Origin: Streptomyces flaveolus | GTDB lineage: Bacteria; Actinomycetota; Actinomycetes; Streptomycetales; Streptomycetaceae | Direction of reading: 5' to 3' | Length of the DNA: 64,000 bases | Assembly (NCBI RefSeq): GCF_000716535.1 | Contig: NZ_JNWV01000036.1 | Coordinates: forward strand, 62,001 to 126,000 | In this document: positions 33,778-43,245 of the stretch, one piece after another | How positions within the stretch are numbered: position 1 is the stretch's first letter | Layout: every line of letters begins with the position of its first letter | Position numbers and translations under genes: made by a program | Notes under the pieces: model-generated | Databases searched by the model: none | What the model was told of the DNA's origin: nothing | The model's input: only the letters and a program-made list of their open reading frames with translations

Positions 33778-35420
33778 CGGCCCCCACGGGCACGGGCGAC
33801 GACGGCGGGATTCCTTGGTGGAGGGAGGCCGTCTGCTACGAGATCCACCCGCGTGCCTTCTGCGACAGCGACGCGGACGGCATCGGCGACCTGCCCGGAG
33901 CCACCGCCCGCCTGGACCACCTGGCCCACCTGGGGGTCGACGCGGTGTGGATCACCCCGTTCTATCCCTCGCCCCTGGCGGACGGCGGCTACGACATCAC
34001 CGACCACACCGGCGTCGCCCCCGATCTGGGAACGCCCGCCGATGTCGCGGCGCTGGTGGCGAAGGCCCACGCGCTGGGCCTGAAGGTCCTGGTCGATGTG
34101 GTTCCCAACCACACCTCGCACCGCCACCCGTGGTTTCGCGAGGCGCTCACCGCCGCGCCCGGCTCACCGGCCAGAGCGCGCTACGTCTTCCGGGACGGCC
34201 GCGGTGAGAAAGGCGAACTGCCGCCCAACGACTGGCAGTCCGCCTTCGGTGGCCCCGCCTGGACCAGGATCGACGAGGAGGACGGCAGCCCCGGCCAGTG
34301 GTACCTGCACCTGCACGCGCCCGAACAGCCGGATCTGAACTGGCGCCACCCCGAGGTCGTCGCCGACTTCGAGCGCATCCTCACCCACTGGCTGGACCGC
34401 GGTGTCGACGGTTTCCGGGTCGACGTCGCCCACACCCTGTTCAAGGCCGAGGGCCTGCCCGACGCCGGACCCGGGCAGCACGAGGACATCCACCGCAACC
34501 ACCTGATGCCCTACTACGACCAGCCCGAACTGCACCCGCTGTTCCGCGACTGGCGCGCCCTGCTCGACCGGCACCCGGCTCCCGCCGGGGCGGTGGCCCC
34601 GCACGACCGGGTGATGGTGGCCGAGGCGGGCATCTTCGACCGCGAGCGGCTCGCCCGCTACGTCGCCCCCGGCGAGATGCAGCAGACCTTCAACTTCGCC
34701 TTCCTGGAGTCCCCTTGGGACGGGGCCGCGCTGCGCGAGGTGGTCGAGCAGTCGGCACTCGCCATGCAGGGGGTGGGCGCTCCGGTCACCTGGGTCCTCT
34801 CCAGTCACGACGCGATCCGCCCGGTCAGCCGCTACGGAGGCGGCGCGCTCGGCGAACGGCGCGCCCGGGCGGCCGCGTTGCTCATGCTGGCCCTGCCCGG
34901 CGCGGCCTACGTCTACCAGGGCGAGGAACTGGGCCTGCCGCAGGCGTACATCCCCGACGACCGGATCCGGGACCCCCTGTGGGAGCGCTCCGGGCACCGG
35001 CACCGCGGACGCGACGGCTGCCGGGTGCCACTGCCCTGGGCAGGCAGCACCCCGCCCTACGGCTTCAGCGACGCCCCCGCCGAAGACTGCTGGTTCCCGC
35101 AGCCCGTCGACTGGGCGGGACTGACCGTCGCCGCACAGCAGGCGGACGAGGCTTCCATGCTCGCTCTGTACCGGGCGGCCCTGCGCGTGCGGCGCGTCCA
35201 CCCGGCCGCGGATACCGTCCCGCAGCTGCAGGGCCCCCCGACCGGGGAGTGGTTCGCCTTCCGGCGTACGGACCGGCTGCGCTGCCTGGTCAACTTCGGG
35301 GCGCGGCCGGTCCCGCTCGACGACGGCGAGCGGGTGCTGCTGTCCAGCGCACCGCTCGACGGCCGCCACGTGCCCCAGGACACCACCGTATGGACGACCC
35401 ACGAGGAGCATGCGAAGTGA
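33774..35420 (+). CDS. GH13 alpha-amylase-family enzyme (alpha-glucosidase-like)
   Basis: 548 aa; ATGA overlap with the previous gene. The four GH13 regions are present: DVVPNHTS, GFRVDVAH (nucleophile D217), VAEAGIF (acid E284) and LSSHDAIRP (D346; the usual NHD is SHD). The domain order and YEIHPRAFCDSDADGIGDL fit oligo-1,6-glucosidase or alpha-glucosidase relatives. Intracellular. It would hydrolyse an alpha-glucosidic bond, perhaps in a mixed glucose/mannose saccharide; specificity cannot be read by eye. Confidence 0.9.
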   Translation: MTAPTGTGDDGGIPWWREAVCYEIHPRAFCDSDADGIGDLPGATARLDHLAHLGVDAVWITPFYPSPLADGGYDITDHTGVAPDLGTPADVAALVAKAHALGLKVLVDVVPNHTSHRHPWFREALTAAPGSPARARYVFRDGRGEKGELPPNDWQSAFGGPAWTRIDEEDGSPGQWYLHLHAPEQPDLNWRHPEVVADFERILTHWLDRGVDGFRVDVAHTLFKAEGLPDAGPGQHEDIHRNHLMPYYDQPELHPLFRDWRALLDRHPAPAGAVAPHDRVMVAEAGIFDRERLARYVAPGEMQQTFNFAFLESPWDGAALREVVEQSALAMQGVGAPVTWVLSSHDAIRPVSRYGGGALGERRARAAALLMLALPGAAYVYQGEELGLPQAYIPDDRIRDPLWERSGHRHRGRDGCRVPLPWAGSTPPYGFSDAPAEDCWFPQPVDWAGLTVAAQQADEASMLALYRAALRVRRVHPAADTVPQLQGPPTGEWFAFRRTDRLRCLVNFGARPVPLDDGERVLLSSAPLDGRHVPQDTTVWTTHEEHAK

Positions 35421-36799
35421 ACGACGTGAACGACGGACCCGTCGTCGACCTGTCCGCGGTGGTCAAGGCGTATGACGTCCGCGGTGTCGTCCCCGACCAG
35501 CTCGACGAGGAGCTCGCCCGGCTCTTCGGTGCCGCGCTCGTCGAGACCTCCGGCGCGGCCGAGGTCGTCATCGGACACGACATGCGCCCCAGCTCACCCG
35601 CGTTGGCCCGGGCCTTCGCACGCGGCGCCGCCGGCCAGGGGGCCGACGTGGTGGAAATCGGCCTGTGCTCCACGGACGAGCTGTACTTCGCCAGCGGCAC
35701 CCTGGGCCGGGCGGGCGCGATGGTCACCGCCAGCCACAACCCCGCCCGCTACAACGGCATCAAGATGTGCCGGGCAGGAGCGGTCCCGGTCGGTCAGGAC
35801 ACCGGCCTGCGGGAGATACGCGCCCGGGTGGAACGCTGGGCGGCCGGCGAACGGCTCCCCGCACCCGGCCGCGCCCCGGGCTCGATCACCCGCCGTGACC
35901 TGCTCGGGGAGTACGCGGCCCACCTGCGCGGCCTGGTCGACCTCTCCGCGGTCCGCCCCCTGCGGATCGTGGTGGACGCCGGCAACGGGATGAGCGGACT
36001 GACCGTGCCGGCGGTCTTCCGTGACACGCCGGTGGAGATCGTCCCCCTGTACTTCGAACTCGACGGCACTTTCCCGAACCACGAAGCCAACCCCCTCGAT
36101 CCGGCCAACATCGTCGACCTGCAGCGCGCCGTCCGCACCGGCGGGGCCGACCTGGGCCTGGCCTTCGACGGGGACGCCGACCGCTGCTTCGTCGTCGACG
36201 AGCGCGGCGAGTCCGTCTCCCCCTCCGCCGTCACCGCTCTGATCGCCGAGCGCCTGCTCGCGGACCATCCGGGCAGTACCGTCCTGCACAATCTGATCAT
36301 CTCCAGGACGGTGCCCGAGGTCGTCCGCGAGCACGGTGGCACCCCGGTCCGCACGCGCGTGGGGCACTCCTTCATCAAGGCCGAGATGAGGCGCACCGGC
36401 GCGGTGTTCGGCGGCGAACACTCGGCGCACTACTACTTCCGCGACTTCTTCCACGCGGACACCGGCATGCTGGCCGCCCTGCACGTCGTCGCCGCACTCG
36501 GCAGCCGGCCGGAACCCTTCTCCCACCTGGTCCGCGCCTACCAGCGCTATGCGGCGTCGGGGGAGATCAACAGCACGGTCCGGGACCAGGCGGCCACGAT
36601 CGCCGCCGTGCGGCAGGCGTTCACCGGCCCTGATACGCAGATCGACGAACTCGACGGCCTGACTGTCACCACCGCCGACTGGTGGTTCAACCTGCGCCCC
36701 TCCAACACCGAACCGCTGCTGCGGCTCAACGCGGAGGCCGTGGACAGACAGACGCTGCAGCGAATCACCGACGAGGTACTGGCGCTCGTCCGCCGGTGA
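35417..36799 (+). CDS. manB: Phosphomannomutase/phosphoglucomutase
   Basis: 460 aa from GTG 35417 (overlaps the GH13 stop by 4 bp). Phosphoserine loop TASHNPARYNGIK (S106), metal loop AFDGDADR, sugar loop GGEHSAHYYF and phosphate loop RPSNTEP are all intact. It interconverts hexose 1- and 6-phosphates. In this operon it should turn the mannose 1-phosphate made by the GH130 enzyme into mannose 6-phosphate for glycolysis. Last gene of the operon. Confidence 0.93.
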   Translation: MNDVNDGPVVDLSAVVKAYDVRGVVPDQLDEELARLFGAALVETSGAAEVVIGHDMRPSSPALARAFARGAAGQGADVVEIGLCSTDELYFASGTLGRAGAMVTASHNPARYNGIKMCRAGAVPVGQDTGLREIRARVERWAAGERLPAPGRAPGSITRRDLLGEYAAHLRGLVDLSAVRPLRIVVDAGNGMSGLTVPAVFRDTPVEIVPLYFELDGTFPNHEANPLDPANIVDLQRAVRTGGADLGLAFDGDADRCFVVDERGESVSPSAVTALIAERLLADHPGSTVLHNLIISRTVPEVVREHGGTPVRTRVGHSFIKAEMRRTGAVFGGEHSAHYYFRDFFHADTGMLAALHVVAALGSRPEPFSHLVRAYQRYAASGEINSTVRDQAATIAAVRQAFTGPDTQIDELDGLTVTTADWWFNLRPSNTEPLLRLNAEAVDRQTLQRITDEVLALVRR

Positions 36800-37028
36800 C
36801 GCACAGGGCGCTCTGATCGCCCCACTTTGCGCGGTGTGGCGTCGGCGAGCCTTCCACGGGGGCGGCGAGACGGCATCCTCCTGACCCGTAGGGCCGACCC
36901 GCGACGGCCGCGCACAGAACTCCGCGATGAGCGGAGCGTGCGGCGCCGCGTCCCCGTCGGCCGTTGCGGCTTCGCGTTCCAGACGGGCGGCGTCATGAGA
37001 CCCCGCACCACTCGTGAGACCAGTTCCC

Positions 37029-37670
37029 GCATGGCCAGGGCGGTCGAGGTGCGCTCGATCTGGAGCCGCTGGGGCCAGCCGCTGCTGCCGATCGGCGTGG
37101 TCTACGACCCCTTCGTCAACCGGGCGCTGGGACCGTGGTCGTTCGGCATCTACGCCGGTGGCCAGTCGATCCTGGTCGGCACGCCCTCCGGCGTCACGCT
37201 CGCCCCGGAAGGCGGTGCCCACCAGTCCGTCACCACGCCATCCCTGGGCATCGAACAGCCCGGCTGCGTCACCTACGAGCCCGCGTTCGTGATCGACACC
37301 GAATGGTGCCTGCTGGCGGCGCTGGGCGCACTTCCGGGCGACCCGGCCGCGCGCGAGCGACGCCGCCGGCACGTGACCGCGGGAGCCTACCGGCTGCGGC
37401 AGCACGAGAAGCCCGTGGTGACCCTCGCGGCGATGGGCGCCCTGGTCCCCGAGGCACTGGCCGCCGCCGACCGGCTCACCGCCCTCGGTCACGACGCGGA
37501 CGTCGTGTGCGTGACCAGCCCGGACCTGCTCTTCCGCGCACTTCAGGCCCGACGGGGACTGTCGCAGGACCCGACCTGGATCCTCGACCAGGTCTTCCCC
37601 GCCGACCGGGCCACGCCCCTCGTCACCGTGCTGGACGGCCACCCGCACACCCTGGCCTTTCTGGGCACAC
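37029..37670 (+). pseudogene. Remnant of a pyruvate dehydrogenase E1-like / transketolase-like protein
   Basis: One open frame carries ARAVEVRSIWSRWGQPLLPI, VVYDPFVNRALGPWSFGIYA, SGVTLAPEGGAHQSVTTPSL and later DVVCVTSPDLLFRALQARRG and VTVLDGHPHTLAFLGT. These belong to the C-terminal half of AceE-type E1 proteins. The thiamine-binding half is missing, about 20 residues around CLLAALGALPGDPAARER appear deleted, and similarity stops at about 37670, where antisense similarity to a hydrolase begins. The frame stays open to 38083 without meaning. A non-functional fragment. Confidence 0.7.
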
Positions 37671-38492
37671 GAGCGCCGTTCCCGCGTCCTCCAGGGTGTG
37701 GAGCCGGGCGGTGGGGATACGGGCGGCGAGGGAGGCCCCGTGGTCGGGCGAGTGGAACGGATTCGTGTCGCGTCGGCTGTACCACAGGTCGACCGGGACC
37801 GAGACGGCGGCGGGATCGAAGGGCCAACGCGTCATGGCCAGCACGGTCTCGCGTGCGTACCCCGCGGCGCCTTGTACGAATCCCTCCGCCAGCGCACGAC
37901 GGTAGGCGTGCCGGAAAGCGGGATCTCCGTACACGTTCCTGTCGCCGTCCCCGCCGGCACCCGTCACCACCTCGAACAGTGCCTCCGCCCCGGCAGCGTC
38001 GCGCAGCATCCGCTCGGCGGCCCGTACGTCGTCCGCCGCACGGCGCACCAGCATGTGGACCTCTGGTTCGAGTGCGCCCGTGAACATGGGATGGGCCAGT
38101 TCGTCCGTCCCCGAGACCAGGGACGCACCGACCACCGTCCCGGCCGCGGCGCAGGCGAGCGCGAAGGGTGCGCCCACCGAATAGCCGATGGCCACCAGGC
38201 CGTTCAGCCCGCGGGCCAGAGCGAACTCGCGGACGTCGCGGGCCCAGTCCCTCAGCGTCCACCCGGGCGTCGCGTCGGACACACCCAGGCCTGGCCGGTC
38301 GACGGCCACGAGACGAACGCCGGCCCTTGCCACGGCCTCGCCGCTCATTCCCAGCCGTCGGCCGGTCGCTGAACCACCGCAGAACAGCACCGGCACACCC
38401 GATGCCGGGCCCCACTCGGCCCATCCCAGCGTGCGTCCGTCGGTCAGCCGCACCTGCCCCAAGCGCTCGGGCGCCGTCACGCCGGTCGCCAT
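37623..38492 (-). CDS. Alpha/beta hydrolase, 3' end replaced by foreign sequence
   Basis: 289 aa. Clear fold: GWAEWGPASGVPVLFCGG, DRPGLGVSD, nucleophile elbow AIGYSVGAPFAL with serine, acid in WYSRRDTN. The family's terminal histidine (GH motif) should come after LHTLEDAG, but the frame reads GTALVCPERP and ends inside the antisense of the E1-like remnant. The last 15-20 residues are therefore not native and the triad is incomplete. Probably inactive unless the histidine is supplied elsewhere. Upstream it is headed toward by the AraC-type gene on the same strand. Confidence 0.75.
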   Translation of the reverse strand: MATGVTAPERLGQVRLTDGRTLGWAEWGPASGVPVLFCGGSATGRRLGMSGEAVARAGVRLVAVDRPGLGVSDATPGWTLRDWARDVREFALARGLNGLVAIGYSVGAPFALACAAAGTVVGASLVSGTDELAHPMFTGALEPEVHMLVRRAADDVRAAERMLRDAAGAEALFEVVTGAGGDGDRNVYGDPAFRHAYRRALAEGFVQGAAGYARETVLAMTRWPFDPAAVSVPVDLWYSRRDTNPFHSPDHGASLAARIPTARLHTLEDAGTALVCPERPGCAGGRPAR

Positions 38493-38570
38493 CAGTACTC
38501 CTCTCAGCTCCTTCAGCCAGCCCGCGCCGGCTGGACGCCGGCGGGGTCGAGGCAGGCTTCCGAGCGCTGG

Positions 38571-39632
38571 TCAGCGGTCGCGCTCGGCGGGCTGTGACAC
38601 TTCGTTCCGGGGCCTCGGAGCCGGCGGGGTGCCGCCGGTCCCGTTCCGGCCGGTGGCTGGTGTCCGAGTTCGACGGGGGTCCGAGTGCGTCGTGGCGAAC
38701 CGGGCCCGGTAGTGGCCCGGTGAGACACCGAGCCGGGCCACGAAGGTGCGCCGCAGCGTCTCGGCGCTGCCGAATCCGGCCGCTCGGGCGCTGGCGGCCA
38801 CGCTGTGACCGGCGTCCAGCAGAGCCTTCGCGTGGTCGAGCCGTACGCGTTCGACGAATTTGGCCGGTGTCGTGCCGAGTTCGGCGTTGAACAGCCGGGT
38901 CAGATGCCGGGGACTGACACCGACGAGGACGGCCAGCGAATCCGTACTGTGTTCGAGTGCGGGCTGCGCGGAGACCAGGTCGGTGACCGCTCTCAGCGCA
39001 GGCGTGCGGGGCACGCTCACCTTCAGCGCGGCGGAGAACTGGGACTGCCCTCCCGGGCGCTGCATGAACACCACCAGACTGCGTGCGACCTCGCGGGCCA
39101 GATCCGCACCGTGGTCACGCTCGACCAGGGAGAGCGCAAGGTCGATACCGGCGGTGACACCGGCCGAGGTGAAGACGCCACGATCCTCGACGAAGAGGGA
39201 ATCGGGCTCGACGTGCACGTCGGGGTAGGCGCGGGCCAGCAATGGGGCGTGGCGCCAGTGTGTGGTCGCGCGGTGCCCCGAGAGCAGGCCCGCGGCAGCG
39301 AGGACGAACGAGCCGGTGCAGATGGACACGAGCCTGCGGGCGCGAGCGCGCAGGTGCCGCAGGGCCTCGGTCAGATCGGGCGGGATCGGCTCGGTGACGA
39401 GGAGATCCCCGCCCGAGACGACGAGTGTGTCGACGTCGAGGTCCGCTGCGGCCGAGTCCACGGGCAGACGCGTGCCGATCGAGGTGCGCACCGGCTTCCC
39501 GGACGGCGACACATAACACAGCGAGTAGCGGGCACCGAGGGTGTTGGCCTCGGCGAACACCTCCGCGGGGCCGGAGACGTCGAGCATCTTCACGCCGTCG
39601 AACACGAGGAAGGCAACACGGTGGACCGCCAT
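38571..39632 (-). CDS. GlxA-type AraC-family regulator (DJ-1/PfpI plus HTH)
   Basis: 353 aa. N-terminal DJ-1/PfpI-like domain (1-185) with VAFLVFDGVKMLDVSGPAEV, VVSGGDLLV and LVSICTGSFVLAAAGLLSG, then two AraC helix-turn-helices (about 215-310) with HLTRLFNAELGTTPAKFVE and ARAAGFGSAETLRRTFVARL. A basic, disordered tail of about 45 residues follows. Such regulators often control amide, nitrogen or stress genes. Its target could be the hydrolase gene 78 bp downstream or the HD-domain gene upstream; no operator was recognised. Confidence 0.9.
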   Translation of the reverse strand: MAVHRVAFLVFDGVKMLDVSGPAEVFAEANTLGARYSLCYVSPSGKPVRTSIGTRLPVDSAAADLDVDTLVVSGGDLLVTEPIPPDLTEALRHLRARARRLVSICTGSFVLAAAGLLSGHRATTHWRHAPLLARAYPDVHVEPDSLFVEDRGVFTSAGVTAGIDLALSLVERDHGADLAREVARSLVVFMQRPGGQSQFSAALKVSVPRTPALRAVTDLVSAQPALEHSTDSLAVLVGVSPRHLTRLFNAELGTTPAKFVERVRLDHAKALLDAGHSVAASARAAGFGSAETLRRTFVARLGVSPGHYRARFATTHSDPRRTRTPATGRNGTGGTPPAPRPRNEVSQPAERDR

Positions 39633-39757
39633 GCGGGTGACGGCTCCTTTCCTTGGGCGAGACCAGGACGTCCGGGAGGGCGGAGTTCCCTGGCCCGGTC
39701 GGCCGGCTCGGCCGGCGGTGCGGCGGACCAGGTCACTCGCCCGGGCCGGGGATCAGT

Positions 39758-40396
39758 TCACTCGGGCCACGCGTTCGACTGGATGATCTGGACGAAGTCC
39801 TTGCGCTGGAAGCCGGCGTCGAAGTGCGCGAGGACGTCGTCGTTCATGGTGCCGAAGGTGGTGTCGGGCCGGTCGGCCATGCCGTGGTAGAAGGCCTGGA
39901 GGATGCGGTTCTTGAAATCCGGCCGCGGGTGGGCGGCCACGACCTCCGCACGCTGCTCCGGGGTGATCTGCTCCAGTTCCAGGCCCAGGACGTCGGTCTC
40001 GACGCCGAGCGTCACCACGGAGACCTCGGGAGCGAGGTGGAGCGGAACCTCCGGTGTGGTGTGCAGCGCGATCGCCAGCCAGACGTTGCGCGCCTCCTCC
40101 TCGCTCCGGCCGTGGTCGCGCAGGAAGGTGTACGCCGCCTCGGCGCCGTCGAGCTCGAAGCGGCGGTCCTTCGTGCGGTAGTCGTCCGTCAGCCCGAGGT
40201 CGTGGAAGAGGCCGCCGACGTAGGCGAGCTCGGGGTCCACCTGGAGTCCCCGGGCGGCGCTCTTGAGCATCCCCCAGAGGAACACGCGGCGGGAGTGGTG
40301 GAACAGCGTGTCGTCGGCGGACTGGCGCACCAGTTCGGTGGCCTCGCGGACCAGGGCGGTGTCCGGGACCGTGATCCCGGCGATCGTTTCGGGCAC
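39758..40396 (-). CDS. HD-domain hydrolase, cyanamide-hydratase-like
   Basis: 212 aa from GTG 40396, with GGAGG four bases before, the same spacing as for bicupin A. HD superfamily metal residues: FHHSRRVFLWG, LFHDLGLTDD, and AIALHTTPEV. RRFELDGAEAAYTFLRDHG and VVTLGVETDVLGL match the cyanamide hydratase/Ddi2-like branch. The likely reaction is hydration or hydrolysis of a small nitrogen compound or phosphate ester. An upstream in-frame ATG at 40426 with GGAAG is an alternative start. Confidence 0.85.
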   Translation of the reverse strand: MPETIAGITVPDTALVREATELVRQSADDTLFHHSRRVFLWGMLKSAARGLQVDPELAYVGGLFHDLGLTDDYRTKDRRFELDGAEAAYTFLRDHGRSEEEARNVWLAIALHTTPEVPLHLAPEVSVVTLGVETDVLGLELEQITPEQRAEVVAAHPRPDFKNRILQAFYHGMADRPDTTFGTMNDDVLAHFDAGFQRKDFVQIIQSNAWPE

Positions 40397-41480
40397 TGTG
40401 CCTCCAAAAGGGAAAGGTCGAAACATCTGTCGCTTCCGACTTGCCTCCACGTTCCCTGAACAACGCCGAGGGTGAGAACTGTCCGAACGGACGTATGCCC
40501 CACAGATCCGGACACACCTCGGCGGGCGGCGACGGCGGTGAGCCGTGCCCGGGGTGGTCCACCGGTGTCGGCAGACGCCGGGGCCCTGCCCCACGTGTCC
40601 CGGTCGGTGGTGTGAATCCGTGATCGGTGATTGAGGCCGCGTGGTGGCTTGAGCTGGGGTGTTGGGGGTTGCGTTCGGCCGGCACATGGCGCGCCACGTG
40701 GTGCCGGAGCCGGGTGAGCTGCGTTCCTTGGCTTGCACTCGCAGTCGGGAGGCCATGGTCGCGAGCTGGTGCTCGTGCCGGACCCATCACGGGTCGTTGC
40801 CGGCCGCCGGTGTGGGGGGAGGGCCGGATGCCTGTACCGCGCCACATGAAGGCGCGCCTGCTCCAGCCCGGGAGCGAACGACCGCGCACGCCGTTACTCC
40901 AGGCCCTGGCCCCGTCCGGCCCGCCGCGGTGCCGCCAGGTCCTCACGCCACCCGTCCGCCGTCTCCTCGCCGCTCTGCAGTCCGTCCCCGCCCGTACCGG
41001 CGGGCGAAGGACCGGCCAGGAGACGCAGACCGGGGCCAGCCTCCACCGGCCGGTGCGCACGGTGCACCCACCGCGGCCCGTACCGCCGCTCCCGAGGCGT
41101 CGCTCCCGCCGAACGGCGCCGCTCACGGACCACCGCGAACCCAGGACGCCGACGGCCCCGGACGACCGACCCCTTCCACCTCACCCGGCCACGCCCGCCC
41201 GAGCCGGACGCCCAGCGCCGCGATGAACCGCTCACCGCCGCCCCGGCCCCGCAGAGCTTGGGCCCCAGGCCCTGGACACGGCGACCCTTCGGGATGCTCA
41301 GCGCGTTCAGCGAACGAGTACCGACACCCAGCTCGGCTCCGCCACGGCCCTGGGACGCGTCTTCCCGAGCACTGACACAGCCGGCCCAGCCCCGGACCGG
41401 TCCCGGACGGGCCGCGCCGAGCCGCACCGTCGGAGGGGCGTCGGCGGCGACCGCCGCCGACCCGCGGCCGCGCCGGTCGG
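40397..41480. other. 1.08-kb stretch without a recognisable gene
   Basis: Open frames on both strands are rich in Arg, Pro and Ala, show no family motif and lack convincing ribosome sites. It may hold decayed DNA. No inverted terminal repeats or transposase motifs were seen. Confidence 0.5.
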
Positions 41481-42263
41481 CTACGGACGGCTGCCGGGGC
41501 GGTAGCCGAGGCGACGTGACGCCTCCTCGCCCGCCTCGATGACCACCGGGGCGAGGCGGCTCACGTCGGCCGGTGTGAGGCGCTGGGTCGGCGCGCCGAT
41601 CCCGATGGCGGCGACCAGGTCGCCGCTGCTGCCGAAGACCGGTGCGCTGATCGAGGCGGCGCCCAGGTCTCGTTCCTCGAACGATGCCGAGAAACCTCTG
41701 CGGCGGATCTCGTCCAGCTGCCGGTCCAGCACGTCGATGTCGACGACGGTGCGCGCGGTGTGGCGGGTGAGACCGTGGCTGACCGCGGCACGGCGCGCCG
41801 AGGGGTCGAAGGCCATGAAGACCTTGCCGGCCGACCCGGCGTGCAGGGACATCACCATGCCGATCATGAACAGCCGCATGACCACGTGCCGGGTCTCGGC
41901 GAGCGACACCACGGTGCGGAACGCCCCGTCGCGCACGTACAGGCAGGCCGTCTCACCGGTGCGGTCGCGCAGCTGCTGGAGGGCCGGGCGGGTCAACTGG
42001 ACCATGTCCAGGCCGAAGGTGCCCGGCGCCGCCCAGCGGACCAGCCCGAGGCCGATGCGATAGGTGTCGTCGACGCGGTCGAGGAAGCCCTCGCGGGTGA
42101 GGTTGTGCACCAGGCGCTGGCAGGTGCTGGCGGGGAGGCCGGTGGCCTTGGTGATCTGCTGGAGACTCAGTTCCGGCTGCTCGACGGTGAAGCACTCCAG
42201 GATCTGCCGGATCTTGTTCAGGACAAGCAGCGGCGCGGTGCCGCCTCTCTCGTTCTCGCTCAT
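41481..42263 (-). CDS. IclR-family transcriptional regulator
   Basis: 260 aa. Winged HTH (about 14-75) with LSLQQITKATGLPASTCQRL, then the IclR effector domain (about 90-255) with LHAGSAGKVFMAF, GFSASFEERDLGAASISAPV and VAAIGIGAP. The start at 42263 has GGGGAGA upstream. It follows the HMG-CoA-lyase-like gene by 49 bp on the same strand and ends the operon. It probably controls that operon and the divergent GntP-type permease; a pair of direct repeats at 44495-44527 is a candidate site. Confidence 0.92.
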   Translation of the reverse strand: MSENERGGTAPLLVLNKIRQILECFTVEQPELSLQQITKATGLPASTCQRLVHNLTREGFLDRVDDTYRIGLGLVRWAAPGTFGLDMVQLTRPALQQLRDRTGETACLYVRDGAFRTVVSLAETRHVVMRLFMIGMVMSLHAGSAGKVFMAFDPSARRAAVSHGLTRHTARTVVDIDVLDRQLDEIRRRGFSASFEERDLGAASISAPVFGSSGDLVAAIGIGAPTQRLTPADVSRLAPVVIEAGEEASRRLGYRPGSRP

Positions 42264-42312
42264 CGCCGTGTCTCCCCGCCAGGACTCGTCGTCTACGAGG
42301 ACATACCGTATG

Positions 42313-43245
42313 TCAGCCGGGTGTGGGCCCGGCACGCAGAGGTGCCGGCGCCGCGGGCACGGCCGACAGTGCCGAGTCCAGCTTGCGCCCGAGCAGGACG
42401 CGAAGTTCCTCGCGGAGCGCGGCCAGTCGCTCCACGTCGATGCCGGTGGCGATGCCGGCCTGGTGGAAGAGGTTGACCAGGTCGTCGGTGGCGATGTTTC
42501 CCGCGGCGCCGGGTGCGAACGGGCAGCCCCCGGCCCCGCCGAGCGCGGCGTCGAACCGGCGGACACCGAGTTGGAGGGCCTCCCAGGCGTTGGCGGAGGC
42601 CATGCCGTAGGTGTTGTGCAGGTGCAGGCCCATCGGCATGTGCGGCAGCCGCGCCTGGACGGCCTTCACCGTCCGCCGGATGTGCCAGGGGCTGGCCGCG
42701 CCGATGGTGTCGGCGAGGTGGAGCACCGAGATGCCCAGGCCGGCCAGACGGTCGGCGATCCGTACCACCTGTTCGGGTGGTGTCTCGCCGTCGAAGGGGC
42801 AGACGAAGGCCGTGGCGATGGTGGCCTCCAGCTGGACCCCGGCCTCGGCCAGCAGCTCCGCGGCGGGCTTGAGCCGGTCCAGAGCCTCCTCGGTGGGCAC
42901 GCCGGCGTTGGCCCGGCTGTGGCCGTCGCTCGCCGAGACGGTAAGGCGGACGTGGCGGACTCCGGCGTCCAGCGCGCGGCGGGCACCGCGCTCGTTGAAG
43001 ACCAGCGTGTGCAAGGAGACCGATTCCCCGGCGCTCAGTTGTGCGGCCAGGCGGTCGGTGTCCGCCATCTGCGGAACTTTCGCGGGGTGGACGAAGGAGC
43101 CGATCTCCAGGGAGGTCAGCCCGGCCTCGAGGAAGCCGTAGGCGAGCCGGAGCTTGTCCGCCGTCGGCACGATCACCGGTTCTATCTGCAGTCCGTCTCG
43201 GAGCAGAACCTCCGTGATCAGGACCTGTTCGGGCATGCCGTTCAT
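42313..43245 (-). CDS. HMG-CoA-lyase-like enzyme (DRE-TIM family)
   Basis: 310 aa. The DRE-TIM opening reads ITEVLLRDGLQIE (usually EVGPRDGLQNE), followed by LEIGSFVHPAKVPQMADTD, HLADTIGAASPW, GLHLHNTYGMA and the signature GGAGGCPFAPGAAGN with the active-site cysteine. The enzyme would split a 3-hydroxyacyl-CoA into acetyl-CoA (or similar) and a keto acid. Adjacent to a CoA-transferase gene, the pair could activate and cleave a free acid such as citramalate or 3-hydroxy-3-methylglutarate. It starts directly after the CoA-transferase stop. Confidence 0.87.
   Translation of the reverse strand: MNGMPEQVLITEVLLRDGLQIEPVIVPTADKLRLAYGFLEAGLTSLEIGSFVHPAKVPQMADTDRLAAQLSAGESVSLHTLVFNERGARRALDAGVRHVRLTVSASDGHSRANAGVPTEEALDRLKPAAELLAEAGVQLEATIATAFVCPFDGETPPEQVVRIADRLAGLGISVLHLADTIGAASPWHIRRTVKAVQARLPHMPMGLHLHNTYGMASANAWEALQLGVRRFDAALGGAGGCPFAPGAAGNIATDDLVNLFHQAGIATGIDVERLAALREELRVLLGRKLDSALSAVPAAPAPLRAGPTPG

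Noticed and set aside
36827..38083. An intact 418-aa protein
   Set aside because: Only the middle matches an E1-like C-terminal half; both ends are unrelated sequence and the 3' part is antisense to a hydrolase.
40397..41480. An insertion sequence or transposase remnant
   Set aside because: No DDE-type motif, terminal inverted repeats or target duplications could be seen.
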